Source of the DNA: Taklimakanibacter albus
GTDB taxonomy: Bacteria > Pseudomonadota > Alphaproteobacteria > Rhizobiales > Aestuariivirgaceae
Direction of reading: 5' to 3'
Length of the DNA: 64,000 nt
Assembly: GCF_016595235.1 (NCBI RefSeq)
Contig: NZ_JAENHL010000008.1
Location: forward strand, 1-64,000
A program made the translations under genes and the position numbers. The notes below the pieces were generated by a model, which was not told the DNA's origin, ran no database searches, and saw only the letters and a list, made by a program, of their open reading frames with translations. This document shows positions 33,606 through 42,221 of the stretch, piece by piece (the stretch's first letter is position 1; each line of letters opens with the position of its first letter).

Positions 33606-34397
33606 TTAAACGAGCCGTAACTCGACCGTGCCCAGCGGCCCGAAGGACGCCACCGCGTGCTGGCCGGCTTTCATCGGTTGCATCAAGGTCGCGGTGCCGG
33701 TGTTGTAGACATCGCCGGCTTGCAACCCATTGCCACGCTTGCGCTGCTCGTTGGCGAGCCAGAGGAGCGCGTTGAGCGGATTGCCGAGCACATTGGCGCC
33801 ATAACCCTTCTGCACCGGATCGCCGTCGACGATGAGCTCGACGGGCACGCGCGCCAGATCATGGTTGCGCCAATCGGATTTCCCTTCGCCCAGCACCAAG
33901 GCGCCATCGACGCCATTATCGGCGATGATGGTGAAAGGCGGCTGCTGCCGCCAGTTCTTGAGCGTGCCGGCGACCACTTCGATGGAGGGATGCAGCGTGG
34001 CGATGGCAGCCTGCACATCGCCCAGCTCATAAGGCAGAGGCCGCGCCGGCAGATCACGTGCCAGAATGAAGGAGAACTCACATTCGAGCACGATCGGCGC
34101 GAAATCCTTGCTGTCGAGCACGGCGGGCGCGCGATAGATGAGATGGCGGAAGAGCGGCGCGCAATAAGGCTCGGCAAGGCCCAGCTGTTCCTGGATCGCA
34201 CGATTGGTGCAGCCGCAGAACCAGCCGCCGACCGCCCAGCCAAGTTTTTCCGCCAGCTTCGCCTGGATCGCGTAGGCCTCGGTGATGGTGGCCGGCGCGA
34301 GATCCGGCGGCAGGCCATCGACGATGCCGCGCTCAAGGCGCGCTTTCGCGAAGAGAGACGCGGCCTGATCGATCGCCGCCGGGCTCAAGCTCGTCAT
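33606..34397 (-). CDS. 2-keto-4-pentenoate hydratase / FAH-superfamily protein
   Basis: 263 aa, AGGAGA before ATG 34397. Fits MhpD/HpaH-type hydratases: ITEAYAIQAKLAEKLGWAVG near residue 38, metal-ligand-bearing LECEFSFILARDLP near 105, ATLHPSIEVVAG near 131, and NTGTATLMQPMKAGQHAVA near 234. The family hydrates 2-oxo-alkenoates or decarboxylates oxo-acids with Mg2+. Last gene of the minus-strand operon ehuABCD-ldh2-hydratase (2 bp gap to the preceding gene). Substrate in this context is unknown. Confidence 0.78.
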   Translation of the reverse strand: MTSLSPAAIDQAASLFAKARLERGIVDGLPPDLAPATITEAYAIQAKLAEKLGWAVGGWFCGCTNRAIQEQLGLAEPYCAPLFRHLIYRAPAVLDSKDFAPIVLECEFSFILARDLPARPLPYELGDVQAAIATLHPSIEVVAGTLKNWRQQPPFTIIADNGVDGALVLGEGKSDWRNHDLARVPVELIVDGDPVQKGYGANVLGNPLNALLWLANEQRKRGNGLQAGDVYNTGTATLMQPMKAGQHAVASFGPLGTVELRLV

Positions 34398-34399
34398 TG

Positions 34400-35479
34400 T
34401 CAATTCTCCTGGAAAGCGCGCGGCGTCGCGACGCCGAGCTTCGCGGCGAAAGGTTTTACATTGCGCCAGGTGGCGGCAAGGATCTCGACGCCTGTTTGCT
34501 GACATTCCACACGCTCGGCCGCGGCACGCTCGCCCGGAATGCGGATCGCGTCCGAACCCGGCGCCTTGCGCGAGGTCTTGATGAGATCGAGATACCAGCC
34601 GGTCCGTTCGGCGAAGGTTTCCGCATCGCTGAAGGACGCGGGATCGATCGCCATCAGAAGATGGCCCTGGGTCTTGGTCTCGCCCGAAGCGCCCTGCCAG
34701 CCGGCAAGCTCAGGACCGATGCCGCTGTCGGTCAAAGGACCGCAGAGAAGCCCGACGCACAGAGCGAGGCCAAAGCCCTTATGGCCGGCGAGCGGGCTGA
34801 TGGCGCCTTTGCGCACCAAGGCCGCTTCCGTCGTCGGCAGGCCGTCCGGCCCGATGCCGGAGCCCTCCGGCAAAGGCGTTCCGTCATAGGCGGCCTGGCG
34901 CACGCGCGAGCTCGCCAGCGCGCTGGTCGCCATGTCGAAAACAAAAGGCTCGGCGCCGGCACGCGGAAATGCGAAGGCCAGCGGATTGGTGCTGAGCAAT
35001 TTCTCCATGCCGCCCGGTGGATGGACGAGCGGCGGACCGGAAGTGACGACGATGCCGACCTTGCCCGCTTTGGCGATGCGCTCGGCATAGAAGGCCAGCA
35101 TGAAGATGTCGGTCGAGTTGCGGATCGCCACCGTGGCGGTGCCGGCCGTGCCGGCGATCTCGATGGCGAGATCGGCGCCCTTGATGGCGGCGGCCTGCCC
35201 CGGTCCCCCGCCGCCGTCGATGAGCGCCGTCGCCTGTGTACGACGGGTGAGCCGCGGCTCAGCCTTGCCATCGATCAGGCCGCGCTCGAGGCTCGCCAGC
35301 GTGTAAGGCAGATAGTCGAAGCCCTGGATGCCGACGCCGCGCAATTCGGCATCGATATGGACATCGGCCGCCGCCCTGGCATTCGGCTCCGACATGCCGG
35401 CCGCCACCATCAGCCGGATCATAAAGTCGTGCAGCGCGGGCGCCGCGATGAGGATCTTTGGTTCAGGCACTTTCTTCAC
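34400..35479 (-). CDS. malate/L-lactate dehydrogenase-family (Ldh2) NAD(P)H oxidoreductase
   Basis: 359 aa. Features of the non-Rossmann Ldh2/AllD/DpkA family: NARAAADVHIDAELRGVGIQ near residue 33, NPLAFAFPRAGAEPFVFDMA near 165, and AGHKGFGLALCVGLLCGPLT near 237 with the NAD(P)-binding Gly/Lys region. Members reduce 2-oxo acids or cyclic imines such as piperideine- and pyrroline-2-carboxylate. It overlaps the EhuD-like permease by ATGA, so uptake is coupled to this step. Reduction of a cyclic imine derived from the imported compound is a reasonable guess. Confidence 0.82.
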   Translation of the reverse strand: MKKVPEPKILIAAPALHDFMIRLMVAAGMSEPNARAAADVHIDAELRGVGIQGFDYLPYTLASLERGLIDGKAEPRLTRRTQATALIDGGGGPGQAAAIKGADLAIEIAGTAGTATVAIRNSTDIFMLAFYAERIAKAGKVGIVVTSGPPLVHPPGGMEKLLSTNPLAFAFPRAGAEPFVFDMATSALASSRVRQAAYDGTPLPEGSGIGPDGLPTTEAALVRKGAISPLAGHKGFGLALCVGLLCGPLTDSGIGPELAGWQGASGETKTQGHLLMAIDPASFSDAETFAERTGWYLDLIKTSRKAPGSDAIRIPGERAAAERVECQQTGVEILAATWRNVKPFAAKLGVATPRAFQEN

Positions 35480-36141
35480 CCCGTGAGTCTCGCCATGCCG
35501 GAGCGGCTTTCGATGATCCGCAGAAGCAGGACGGCGATGCCGCTCAATAGCAGATAGAGGATGGCGGCGATGGTCAGCGGTTCAAGATAACGATAGCTGT
35601 CATTGCCGATATTGCGGCTCATGCTCATCAGCTCCGGCACCGCGATGATCGACAGCAGCGCCGAATCCTTGAACATCAGGATGATGTAATTGCCGATCGC
35701 CGGAATCATCGGCGGGATGGCTTGCGGCAGGATGATTTTGAGCCAGGTCTGCCCCTGCTGATAATTGAGAGCCCGCGCCGCTTCCCATTGGCCGCGCGGC
35801 ACGCCGTCAATGCCGGCACGATAGACTTCCGACAGATAGGCGCCGGTATGGAGGCCGAGCGCGATGACGCCGCACAACAGAGGCGGCAGGACGACGCCCG
35901 CCTGAGGCAGCACGAAGTAGATGAAATAGAGCTGTACCAGAAGCGGCGTGCGCCGGATGAATTCGGCGAAACCGCGCGAGGAGCGGCGCACCGCCGTGAC
36001 ATCCGAACGATTGGCGAGCGCGATCACCAGGCCGACGGCAAGCGCCAGCAGCGAGCCGAAGAAGGTGGCGATGACGGTGGTGCCGAGGCCGCGCAGGATG
36101 TCGGGAATGATGCGCAGCGCGAAGTCCCAATCCCAGATCAT
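35476..36141 (-). CDS. polar amino acid/ectoine-type ABC transporter permease (EhuD-like)
   Basis: 221 aa HisM/GlnP-family permease, five membrane segments. EAA loop: WEAARALNYQQGQTWLKIIL near residue 118; FIRRTPLLVQLYFIYFVLPQ near 62 is the family signature. It overlaps the preceding permease and the following dehydrogenase by 4 nt each. Order ATPase, binding protein, permease, permease matches ehuA-B-C-D of Sinorhizobium. Confidence 0.85.
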   Translation of the reverse strand: MIWDWDFALRIIPDILRGLGTTVIATFFGSLLALAVGLVIALANRSDVTAVRRSSRGFAEFIRRTPLLVQLYFIYFVLPQAGVVLPPLLCGVIALGLHTGAYLSEVYRAGIDGVPRGQWEAARALNYQQGQTWLKIILPQAIPPMIPAIGNYIILMFKDSALLSIIAVPELMSMSRNIGNDSYRYLEPLTIAAILYLLLSGIAVLLLRIIESRSGMARLTG

Positions 36142-36803
36142 GCCGCCCTCGGTCCCGTTTCGAGGCCGCGCGAGGCGCGCCGCTCGATCCGGCCGATCGC
36201 CCAGGCGATCGCCGACGACATGAGGAAATAGCCGACCAGGATCGTCGCCAGCGCGATGAAGGTGCTGCCGGTCTGCTGGCGCACCGCCATGGCGTTATAT
36301 GTCAGGTCGGACATGGTGATAAGCGAGGTCAAGGGTGTGAGCTTCAGAAGATCGATGAACAGATTGCCGGCGGGCGGCAGCATTGCCACCAGCGCCTGCG
36401 GGAAGACCACATGGCGGAAGCGCTGGAGCTTGGTGAAATTCAAGGCGACGGACGCTTCGGTCTGGCCACGCGGCACGCCGGCAATGGCGCCGCGCACCAC
36501 TTCCGAGCCGTAGCTGCCGACATTGGCGCCGAGCACCAGCACGGAGGCGACGAAGGGCGTCAGGCTGATGCCGATGAAGGGCAACGCGAAAAAGGCCCAG
36601 AACAGCTGGACATAACAGGAGGTGCCGCGGAACAGCTCGACGAACAGCGTCGGCCCGAGGCGTATCCAGAAGAATTTGGACGTGCGGGCGACACCCGTGA
36701 GAAGCGCCACGATCACCGCCACGACGGAGGCGACAACGGTGATCTTCACCGTCACCCAGGTACCGTCGAGGATCATCCAGGCGTAGTCGGAGAACTGGCT
36801 CAT
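36138..36803 (-). CDS. polar amino acid/ectoine-type ABC transporter permease (EhuC-like)
   Basis: 221 aa permease with FVELFRGTSCYVQLFWAFFA near residue 54 and the EAA loop QTEASVALNFTKLQRFRHVV near 118. Pairs with the downstream permease (ATGA overlap). A 62-bp gap containing a stem-loop separates it from the binding-protein gene. The two permeases have equal length, as expected for a heterodimeric channel. Confidence 0.85.
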   Translation of the reverse strand: MSQFSDYAWMILDGTWVTVKITVVASVVAVIVALLTGVARTSKFFWIRLGPTLFVELFRGTSCYVQLFWAFFALPFIGISLTPFVASVLVLGANVGSYGSEVVRGAIAGVPRGQTEASVALNFTKLQRFRHVVFPQALVAMLPPAGNLFIDLLKLTPLTSLITMSDLTYNAMAVRQQTGSTFIALATILVGYFLMSSAIAWAIGRIERRASRGLETGPRAA

Positions 36804-36826
36804 GATCCAATCCCGAAAAGAGGAGT

Positions 36827-36855
36827 GGCGGCGACACGGCTCACGCCGGGCCGCC
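36827..36855 (-). terminator. intercistronic stem-loop after ehuB-like gene
   Basis: GGCGGC/GCCGCC outer arms with CGGC-tcac-GCCG inside, starting 10 bp after the binding-protein stop on the minus strand. No T run. Likely attenuates or stabilises the mRNA between the binding-protein and permease genes. Confidence 0.45.
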
Positions 36856-36865
36856 CGCCCTCAGA

Positions 36866-37696
36866 TCAATTGGCGCCCTGGCACAGCTCGTCGCGCGTGT
36901 GCTTGGTGGCGAGCTCGACATTGAAGCCATAGGGCTCGACGATCTTGGCGAATTCGCCGCTCGCCTTGATCTCGGCCAGCGCCACGTCATAAGCGTCGCG
37001 CAGCTCCTTCTCCTCATAGTTGAAGGCGGTCGCGGCACAACTCACCGGCTCGCCGGCGATCGGGGCCACGACTTCGAGATTGGTGTCGCCGACCTTCTTG
37101 ATCGTGTCGGCCAGAGTGAGGTCGGGCCAGGCGACGACATCGACACGGCCCGCCTGCAGCATGGCGATGGCGTTGAAGGCGTCGGTGGCGACGATGAGAC
37201 GGTCGCGCGGCACGCCGACCTCGATCGCCCGCTTCTCTTCGGCGCAACCGCCGCAGACCGCGATCTTGACGTCGGTCTTGACCAGGTCCTCATAGGTGTT
37301 GAGCGCGGACGGATTGCCCTTCTTCACCGCGAATCCTTCCGCCGTGCAGAGATCGGGCTGCGAGAAACGCACCGCGGTGCAGCGTTGCGGCCGGATGATG
37401 AGGCCGGTCGAGACGATATCGAAGCGCCGCGCCTGGAGCCCCGGGATCAAGGCGGCCCAGTCGACGACGTCGGCCGTCACCTTGTTCACCTTGAGCTTGG
37501 CGAAGACGGCGCGCGCCACATCGACGGCGGCACCGGTCGGCTCGCCCGAGGCCGAGAACATCGTATAGGGCGGCTCCTGCGCCAGGCCGATCTTCACCGT
37601 GCCGTCCTGCTGCAGTTTCTCGAGCGCCGTCTGGGCATGAGCGGCTCCCGCCCACAGCGTTGCCGCGGCCATGGCCGCAATCATAAATCTCTTCAT
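36866..37696 (-). CDS. ectoine/amino-acid ABC transporter substrate-binding protein (EhuB-like)
   Basis: 276 aa with AAGGAGGAG upstream and a Sec signal peptide (MIAAMAAATLWAGAAHA, then QTALE). The mature part resembles EhuB: VKIGLAQEPPYTMFSASGEP, TGAAVDVARAVFAKL, WAALIPGLQARRFDIVSTGL and RPQRCTAVRFSQP. EhuB binds ectoine and hydroxyectoine through a Trp/Phe box; a matching set of aromatics is only partly visible, so another cyclic or polar amino acid is possible. Encoded between the ATPase and the permeases. Confidence 0.75.
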   Translation of the reverse strand: MKRFMIAAMAAATLWAGAAHAQTALEKLQQDGTVKIGLAQEPPYTMFSASGEPTGAAVDVARAVFAKLKVNKVTADVVDWAALIPGLQARRFDIVSTGLIIRPQRCTAVRFSQPDLCTAEGFAVKKGNPSALNTYEDLVKTDVKIAVCGGCAEEKRAIEVGVPRDRLIVATDAFNAIAMLQAGRVDVVAWPDLTLADTIKKVGDTNLEVVAPIAGEPVSCAATAFNYEEKELRDAYDVALAEIKASGEFAKIVEPYGFNVELATKHTRDELCQGAN

Positions 37697-37721
37697 GTCA
37701 GTCTCCTCCTTTGTTGTTTCT

Positions 37722-38516
37722 TCAGTCGATGCGATGGCCGGCGGCGATGATCTTCTTGAGGAACAGCCGCGTGCGTTCCTCTTTCGGATCGGAAAAGATC
37801 TGGTCGGGAGGCCCCTCCTCGACGATGGCGCCGCCATCCAGGAATAGAATTCGATCCGAAATCTCACGTGCGAAGCTCATCTCATGGGTGACGAGCAGCA
37901 TGGTGGTCTTGCCCTCGAGGGCGATGTCGCGCAGGACGGCCAGGACCTCCTCGACCAGCTCCGGGTCGAGCGCCGAGGTCGGCTCGTCGAACAGCATGAT
38001 GGCGGGCTGCATGGCGAGAGCGCGGGCAATGGCGACACGCTGCTTCTGGCCGCCCGACAACTGCGCCGGGTAGCTCGCGCCCTTTTGAGCGAGACCGACG
38101 AGACGCAGAAGATCCTGGGCGCGCTGCTCGGCCTCGCCGCTCGTAACGCCGAGGACGATCTGCGGCGGACGCGCGACATTCTCCTGCACCGTCATATGGG
38201 GGAAGAGATTGAAGTGCTGGAACACCATGCCGATATGGCGGCGCATGGCGTGGAGATGCGTTTCGGTGGCCGGCGCCAGACCGTCACCCTTCGGCATGTG
38301 CCACAGGGGCTCGCCCTTCACCCAGACGGTGCCCGCCTGGATGGTCTCGAGCGTCATGAGGATGCGCAGTACGGTGGTCTTGCCCGACCCGCTCGGCCCG
38401 ATCAGCGCGATCTTCTCGCCCTGCGGCACGCTCAGGCTCAGCTCCTTCAGAACGGCCAGGGCGCCGTAAAGCTTCGACACGCCGCGAAACTCGACGGCCA
38501 ATTGCCGGTCAGACAT
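37722..38516 (-). CDS. polar amino acid/ectoine-type ABC transporter ATP-binding protein (EhuA-like)
   Basis: 264 aa. Walker [10 protein letters not shown] near residue 39, Q-loop [12 protein letters not shown] near 98, signature LSGGQKQR near 154, Walker [14 protein letters not shown] near 173 and switch His LVTHEMSFA near 207. An insertion around residues 70-90 ([17 protein letters not shown]) lies where EhuA-type proteins also carry extra residues. First gene of the six-gene operon; the regulator gene lysR lies 107 bp upstream on the same strand. Confidence 0.82.
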   Translation of the reverse strand: MSDRQLAVEFRGVSKLYGALAVLKELSLSVPQGEKIALIGPSGSGKTTVLRILMTLETIQAGTVWVKGEPLWHMPKGDGLAPATETHLHAMRRHIGMVFQHFNLFPHMTVQENVARPPQIVLGVTSGEAEQRAQDLLRLVGLAQKGASYPAQLSGGQKQRVAIARALAMQPAIMLFDEPTSALDPELVEEVLAVLRDIALEGKTTMLLVTHEMSFAREISDRILFLDGGAIVEEGPPDQIFSDPKEERTRLFLKKIIAAGHRID

Positions 38517-38587
38517 TCACGTCACCTCCCCATTGCGGCCGGGACGTTCCCACGGATGCTAAGCTTGAAAAAATCCGGAATACTCAA

Positions 38588-38617
38588 TTCTCATATTTCG
38601 ATTTATCAAAATGAGAA
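38588..38617. promoter_or_regulatory. LysR-type operator upstream of ehuA-like operon
   Basis: TTCTCAT-N16-ATGAGAA inverted repeat enclosing GATTTATCAAA (38600-38610). The 11-mer recurs inverted as TTTGATAAATC in the promoter region on the other side of lysR. It lies 70-100 bp upstream of the ehuA-like start, a usual place for a LysR activator site. Confidence 0.6.
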
Positions 38618-38623
38618 CCGGAA

Positions 38624-39541
38624 TCAGCCACTGGCGGTCGGAACCTCCGCCACATGGGCGTCGATGAGAGAGATGAAGGTCGAGACGGCCACGGGAGCTT
38701 TGGCAGCGGTCGCCGTGATCAGCATATGGGGCGAGTCATAGCCGAACTCGTCGGAATAGACGCGTTTGAGGAGGCCGCGCGCAACCCAGTCCTGCGCGTA
38801 ATGGTCGGGCAGCAACCCCAGATAGCCGCCGGTCAGGAGCAGGACGAGCATCGCTTCCATGGAAGAGACGGTGGCGGGCGTGCGCGCCCGGGCGAAGCGG
38901 CTCAAATCGAACTGCTCGTTATAGGCGCGCACCACGAAGTCATAATCGACGATCTCGGCGCGCGAGATCGGCGTTGCACCCGCCTCAAAGAGCGGATGGC
39001 CTTGCCCGCAATAAAGCTCATGGCGCTCGCGGAAGACCGGGCGGAAGGCGAGCCCGTTGATGGGGCGCAGATAAGGCACGATCGCCGCATGGAGATGGCC
39101 CGCCAATACGGCGCGTTCAAGCTCCATGCGCGGCGCCACGGTGAGCTCGATCTGCACGTCATTGTCCATCTCGTTGAAGCGGCGGATGACGGCGGTGAGC
39201 GGGAAGTTGGGGTGAGTCGAGAGGCAATCGACCATCCCGAGCAGCAACTTGCCGGCGAGCCGCTTGCGCAGGCCCGCCATGCGGCCGGTGAAGTCGTCGA
39301 GCGTGGTGAGGACGCGCTTGATCTCCTCATAAGCAAGCCGGCCGCGCTCAGTGAGGCGAAAACCATGACGGCCGCGGTCACAGAGCCGGAAGCCGATGCG
39401 CTCCTCGAGGTCCGACATATGCAGGCTGATGGTCGATGAGCCGATATTGAGCGTCGTCTGCGCGCCGCTGTAGCCGCCCGCTTCCGCCACCGCGACGAAG
39501 ACACGGAGCAGCCTTAGATCGATATCCATTACGCGGCGCAT
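38624..39541 (-). CDS. LysR-family regulator of the ehu-like / M24-M20 locus
   Basis: 305 aa with GAGGAGG five bases before ATG 39541. HTH (LLRVFVAVAEAGGYSGAQTT, then LNIGSSTISLHMSDLEERIG) and LysR substrate domain. It lies between the ehu-like operon (same strand, downstream) and the divergent hydrolase operon. An 11-bp motif shared by both flanking promoters suggests that it controls both and itself. Confidence 0.85.
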   Translation of the reverse strand: MRRVMDIDLRLLRVFVAVAEAGGYSGAQTTLNIGSSTISLHMSDLEERIGFRLCDRGRHGFRLTERGRLAYEEIKRVLTTLDDFTGRMAGLRKRLAGKLLLGMVDCLSTHPNFPLTAVIRRFNEMDNDVQIELTVAPRMELERAVLAGHLHAAIVPYLRPINGLAFRPVFRERHELYCGQGHPLFEAGATPISRAEIVDYDFVVRAYNEQFDLSRFARARTPATVSSMEAMLVLLLTGGYLGLLPDHYAQDWVARGLLKRVYSDEFGYDSPHMLITATAAKAPVAVSTFISLIDAHVAEVPTASG

Positions 39542-39563
39542 AGCAGCCTCCTCGTTTTCTCGC

Positions 39564-39574
39564 TTTGATAAATC
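39564..39574. promoter_or_regulatory. second LysR-type site, upstream of M24 operon and lysR
   Basis: TTTGATAAATC, the exact reverse complement of GATTTATCAAA at 38600-38610; the flanking CTC/GAG also matches at the same spacing. It lies 22 bp from the lysR start and 113 bp from the M24 gene start. Confidence 0.6.
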
Positions 39575-39687
39575 AATAAGTCAGATTGAGGAAGATCGAA
39601 TTTTTCTCGAAATGGCGGTCACCTACTCTCCCGCCGCCCCGGCCCGCTATCGGACCGGAGGGCCAGAGGAACATCGAGGAGGTAAGG

Positions 39688-40956
39688 ATGGCCTTAGAAA
39701 AAGATCACGAAATTCTGGACGTGGCGAAGCACACGACACACGTCACATTCCAAAAGTCGACGCGCAAGACCGCATCGGGCGAAGAACTGCCGATGCTGCT
39801 GCATGACCGGCTGGCCTTCTCGCCGGAAGAATATGTCCGCCGCTACGACGTCATCCAGACGGCGATGGCCAAGGAAGGCCTCGACGCCGTGCTCATCCGC
39901 GGCCCCGAGAACATCACCTATTTCAGCGGTTATGAGACGCCCGGTTACTACCGCTATCACTGCATCGTGGTGCCCCGCACCGGCGAGCCGGTCTTCCTGG
40001 TGCGCGATTTCGAATGGATCAACTCACCGGAATTCGCCTGGTCGACGCGCCTCACCAAGGTCTATGACTGGAATCACCCGCCGAGCGTCACCGTCAACGT
40101 GCTGCGCCAGCTGGGTCTCGGCTCAGGCAAGCGCATCGGCGTCGAGAAGCAATCCTTCTTCTACACGGTCGACGAGCACGAGACGTTCACGCGCGAGCTT
40201 TCCGGCAATACCTTCGTCGATGCGACACCGATCCTGTGGAATGCCCGCATGATCAAGTCGGCCGAGGAAGTGGCCGTGATGCGCCGCTCGGCGGCGATCG
40301 TCGACAAGGCGATGCTGGCGGGCTATGCGGCCTCGCGGCCGGGCGCCAGCGGCGATCACATCAACGCCGTCGTCAACCAGACGATCTTCGAGGCGGGTGG
40401 TGAATATATGGGCCTGCCGCCCTTCGTTCTGGCGGGCGACCGCAGCTGCCTGCCGCATCAGACCGGCGGCACCAATGTGCTGGCCAAGGACGATCTCATG
40501 TATTTCGAGATCTCGGCGTCGCAGCGGCGTTACGCGGCCGCCCTCATGCGCACCATCTTCGTCGGCAAACCCAAGGACGAATGGCGCCGCGCGGCAGAGG
40601 CCTGTATCGGCGCGGTCGAGGCGGCGCTCGCCTTCATCAAGCCGGGTGTCACCTCGCATGACGCCGACACGGCGGCGCGCGCCGTCACCACCAAAGCGGG
40701 CTTCGGCGAGTATCATCGCAACCGCCTCGGCTACAGCATCGGCCTCAACTATGCGCCGGATTGGGGTGAGGGCGAGATCATCTCGCTGCAGCAGAACGAG
40801 CCGCGCGTATTGCAGGCCGGCATGACCTTCCACATGCCGCCGCTCTGCCTCAAATACCGTGAATTCGGCATCGGCTTCTCGGAAACCATCGTCATCACCA
40901 AGGATGGCTGCGAACGGCTCTCGAAGCTGCCGCGCGACATCGTCATCAACAACTGA
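39688..40956 (+). CDS. M24-family hydrolase, ectoine hydrolase DoeA/EutD-like
   Basis: 422 aa from ATG 39688 with GAGGAGGTAAGG upstream. Creatinase/prolidase N domain (ENITYFSGYETPGYYRYHC near residue 73), then a pita-bread domain with ALMRTIFVGKPKDEWRRA, NRLGYSIGLNYAPDWGEG and MTFHMPPLCLKYREFGIGFS. The GYSIGLNYxPDWGE phrase is typical of DoeA/EutD, which opens the ectoine ring to N-acetyl-diaminobutyrate, rather than of true Xaa-Pro peptidases. Metal ligands are only partly conserved, as in DoeA. About 20 residues longer than DoeA at the N terminus. First gene of a four-gene plus-strand operon. Confidence 0.75.
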   Translation: MALEKDHEILDVAKHTTHVTFQKSTRKTASGEELPMLLHDRLAFSPEEYVRRYDVIQTAMAKEGLDAVLIRGPENITYFSGYETPGYYRYHCIVVPRTGEPVFLVRDFEWINSPEFAWSTRLTKVYDWNHPPSVTVNVLRQLGLGSGKRIGVEKQSFFYTVDEHETFTRELSGNTFVDATPILWNARMIKSAEEVAVMRRSAAIVDKAMLAGYAASRPGASGDHINAVVNQTIFEAGGEYMGLPPFVLAGDRSCLPHQTGGTNVLAKDDLMYFEISASQRRYAAALMRTIFVGKPKDEWRRAAEACIGAVEAALAFIKPGVTSHDADTAARAVTTKAGFGEYHRNRLGYSIGLNYAPDWGEGEIISLQQNEPRVLQAGMTFHMPPLCLKYREFGIGFSETIVITKDGCERLSKLPRDIVINN

Positions 40957-40967
40957 GGCGGACGACC

Positions 40968-42221
40968 GTGCGCTCGTGGCATATCAATGGCGAGCGCCTG
41001 CTCGACGATCTCAACCACCTCTCGTCCTTCGGCGCCCGGCCGGAGGGCGGCATCGACAGGCCGGCCTTCTCGCCGGCCTGTTCAGAGGCCTCACGCTGGC
41101 TCGCCGAGCGGATGCGCGAAGCAAGTCTCGGCGCCCGCATCGACGCAGCCGGCAATGTCATCGGCCGGCTCGGCCCCGATGACGGCAGCGCCATTCTCAT
41201 CGGCTCACACATCGACACAGTGCCGGGCGGCGGCCCGCTCGACGGCAGCCTCGGCGTCATCGCCGGGCTCGAATGCCTGCGCAGCCTCTCGGAATCCGGC
41301 GCCAATCTCGACCGCGCCGTCGAGGTCATCGCCTTTTCGGACGAAGAAGGCGCCTATCTCAGCATGCTCGGCTCGCGCGCCATGACCGGCACGCTGACCG
41401 AGACCGAAGTCGACACAGCGCATGGCCGCAAGGGCGACCGGCTCGCTGATGCGATGGCCACGGCCGGTTTCGACATCCGGAAGCTCCATCAGGCCGAGCG
41501 CACGCGGCAGTCGATGAGCAATTATCTCGAGCTCCATATCGAACAGGGACCGGTGCTCGAATCCCGCGGGCTCGATGTCGGCATCGTCGATTCCATCATC
41601 GGCATCGATGTCTCCGAATATGTCCTGCACGGCCAGGCACGCCATGCCGGCACCACGCCCATGGGCGAGCGCCGCGACGCGGGCCGCGCCGCCGCCGAGG
41701 CGATCGTGCATGCCTTCGACGATCTCGATCTCAGGGCCGTTCCGGAGGCGCGCATCACCTTCGGCGATATCGAGATCAAGCCCGGCGCCAGCAATGTCGT
41801 TCCGGGCCACGCCCGAATCCTGAGCGAGATCCGCGCCATCAGGATCCAGGACATGCGGCAGATCCGCAATGGTGTCGACAGCGCCTTCGACAGCGCCGCC
41901 GCCCGCCATACGGTGAGGCTCGAAAAGCGCTATTTGAGCGGCGACGTGCCGAGCGTCATGGCGCCCGACATGATCGATCTCATCGGCCAGATCTGCATCG
42001 ATCTCGACCATAAATTCATGGTCATGCCGTCGGGCGCCAGCCACGATGCGTCGAATTTCGCATCCCTGGTGCCGTCCGGCATGATCTTCGTGGCAAGCCG
42101 CGGCGGCGTCAGCCATCATCCGGATGAATATAGCGAGCCCAAGTCCCTGGTCACCGGAACCAATGTGCTGTTCGAGACGGTGCGGCGGCTTCTGGCGCGT
42201 TCGAATGGAGGCAGCCGGTAA
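40968..42221 (+). CDS. M20-family Zn amidohydrolase (N-carbamoyl-amino-acid hydrolase/allantoate amidohydrolase type)
   Basis: 417 aa, GTG start 11 bp after the M24 gene. Zn-site motifs: IGSHIDTVPGGGPLDGSLGV near residue 82 and FSDEEGAYLSM near 124; ELHIEQGPVLE near 186 and the dimerisation-domain stretch RHAGTTPMGERRDAG near 224 are typical of L-carbamoylases and ureidoglycolate/allantoate hydrolases. Here it may remove an acyl or carbamoyl group from the ring-opened product, filling the place of the DoeB deacetylase that is absent (inference). TAATG overlap with the next gene. Confidence 0.82.
   Translation: MRSWHINGERLLDDLNHLSSFGARPEGGIDRPAFSPACSEASRWLAERMREASLGARIDAAGNVIGRLGPDDGSAILIGSHIDTVPGGGPLDGSLGVIAGLECLRSLSESGANLDRAVEVIAFSDEEGAYLSMLGSRAMTGTLTETEVDTAHGRKGDRLADAMATAGFDIRKLHQAERTRQSMSNYLELHIEQGPVLESRGLDVGIVDSIIGIDVSEYVLHGQARHAGTTPMGERRDAGRAAAEAIVHAFDDLDLRAVPEARITFGDIEIKPGASNVVPGHARILSEIRAIRIQDMRQIRNGVDSAFDSAAARHTVRLEKRYLSGDVPSVMAPDMIDLIGQICIDLDHKFMVMPSGASHDASNFASLVPSGMIFVASRGGVSHHPDEYSEPKSLVTGTNVLFETVRRLLARSNGGSR

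Noticed and set aside
39586-39687. N-terminal extension of the M24 hydrolase
   Set aside because: Proline-rich unlike the family, and ATG 39688 has a strong GAGGAGG ribosome site.
39688-40956. Creatinase identity for the M24 protein
   Set aside because: The GYSIGLNYAPDWGEG phrase and C terminus match ectoine hydrolase-type proteins; creatinase active-site phrases are not seen.
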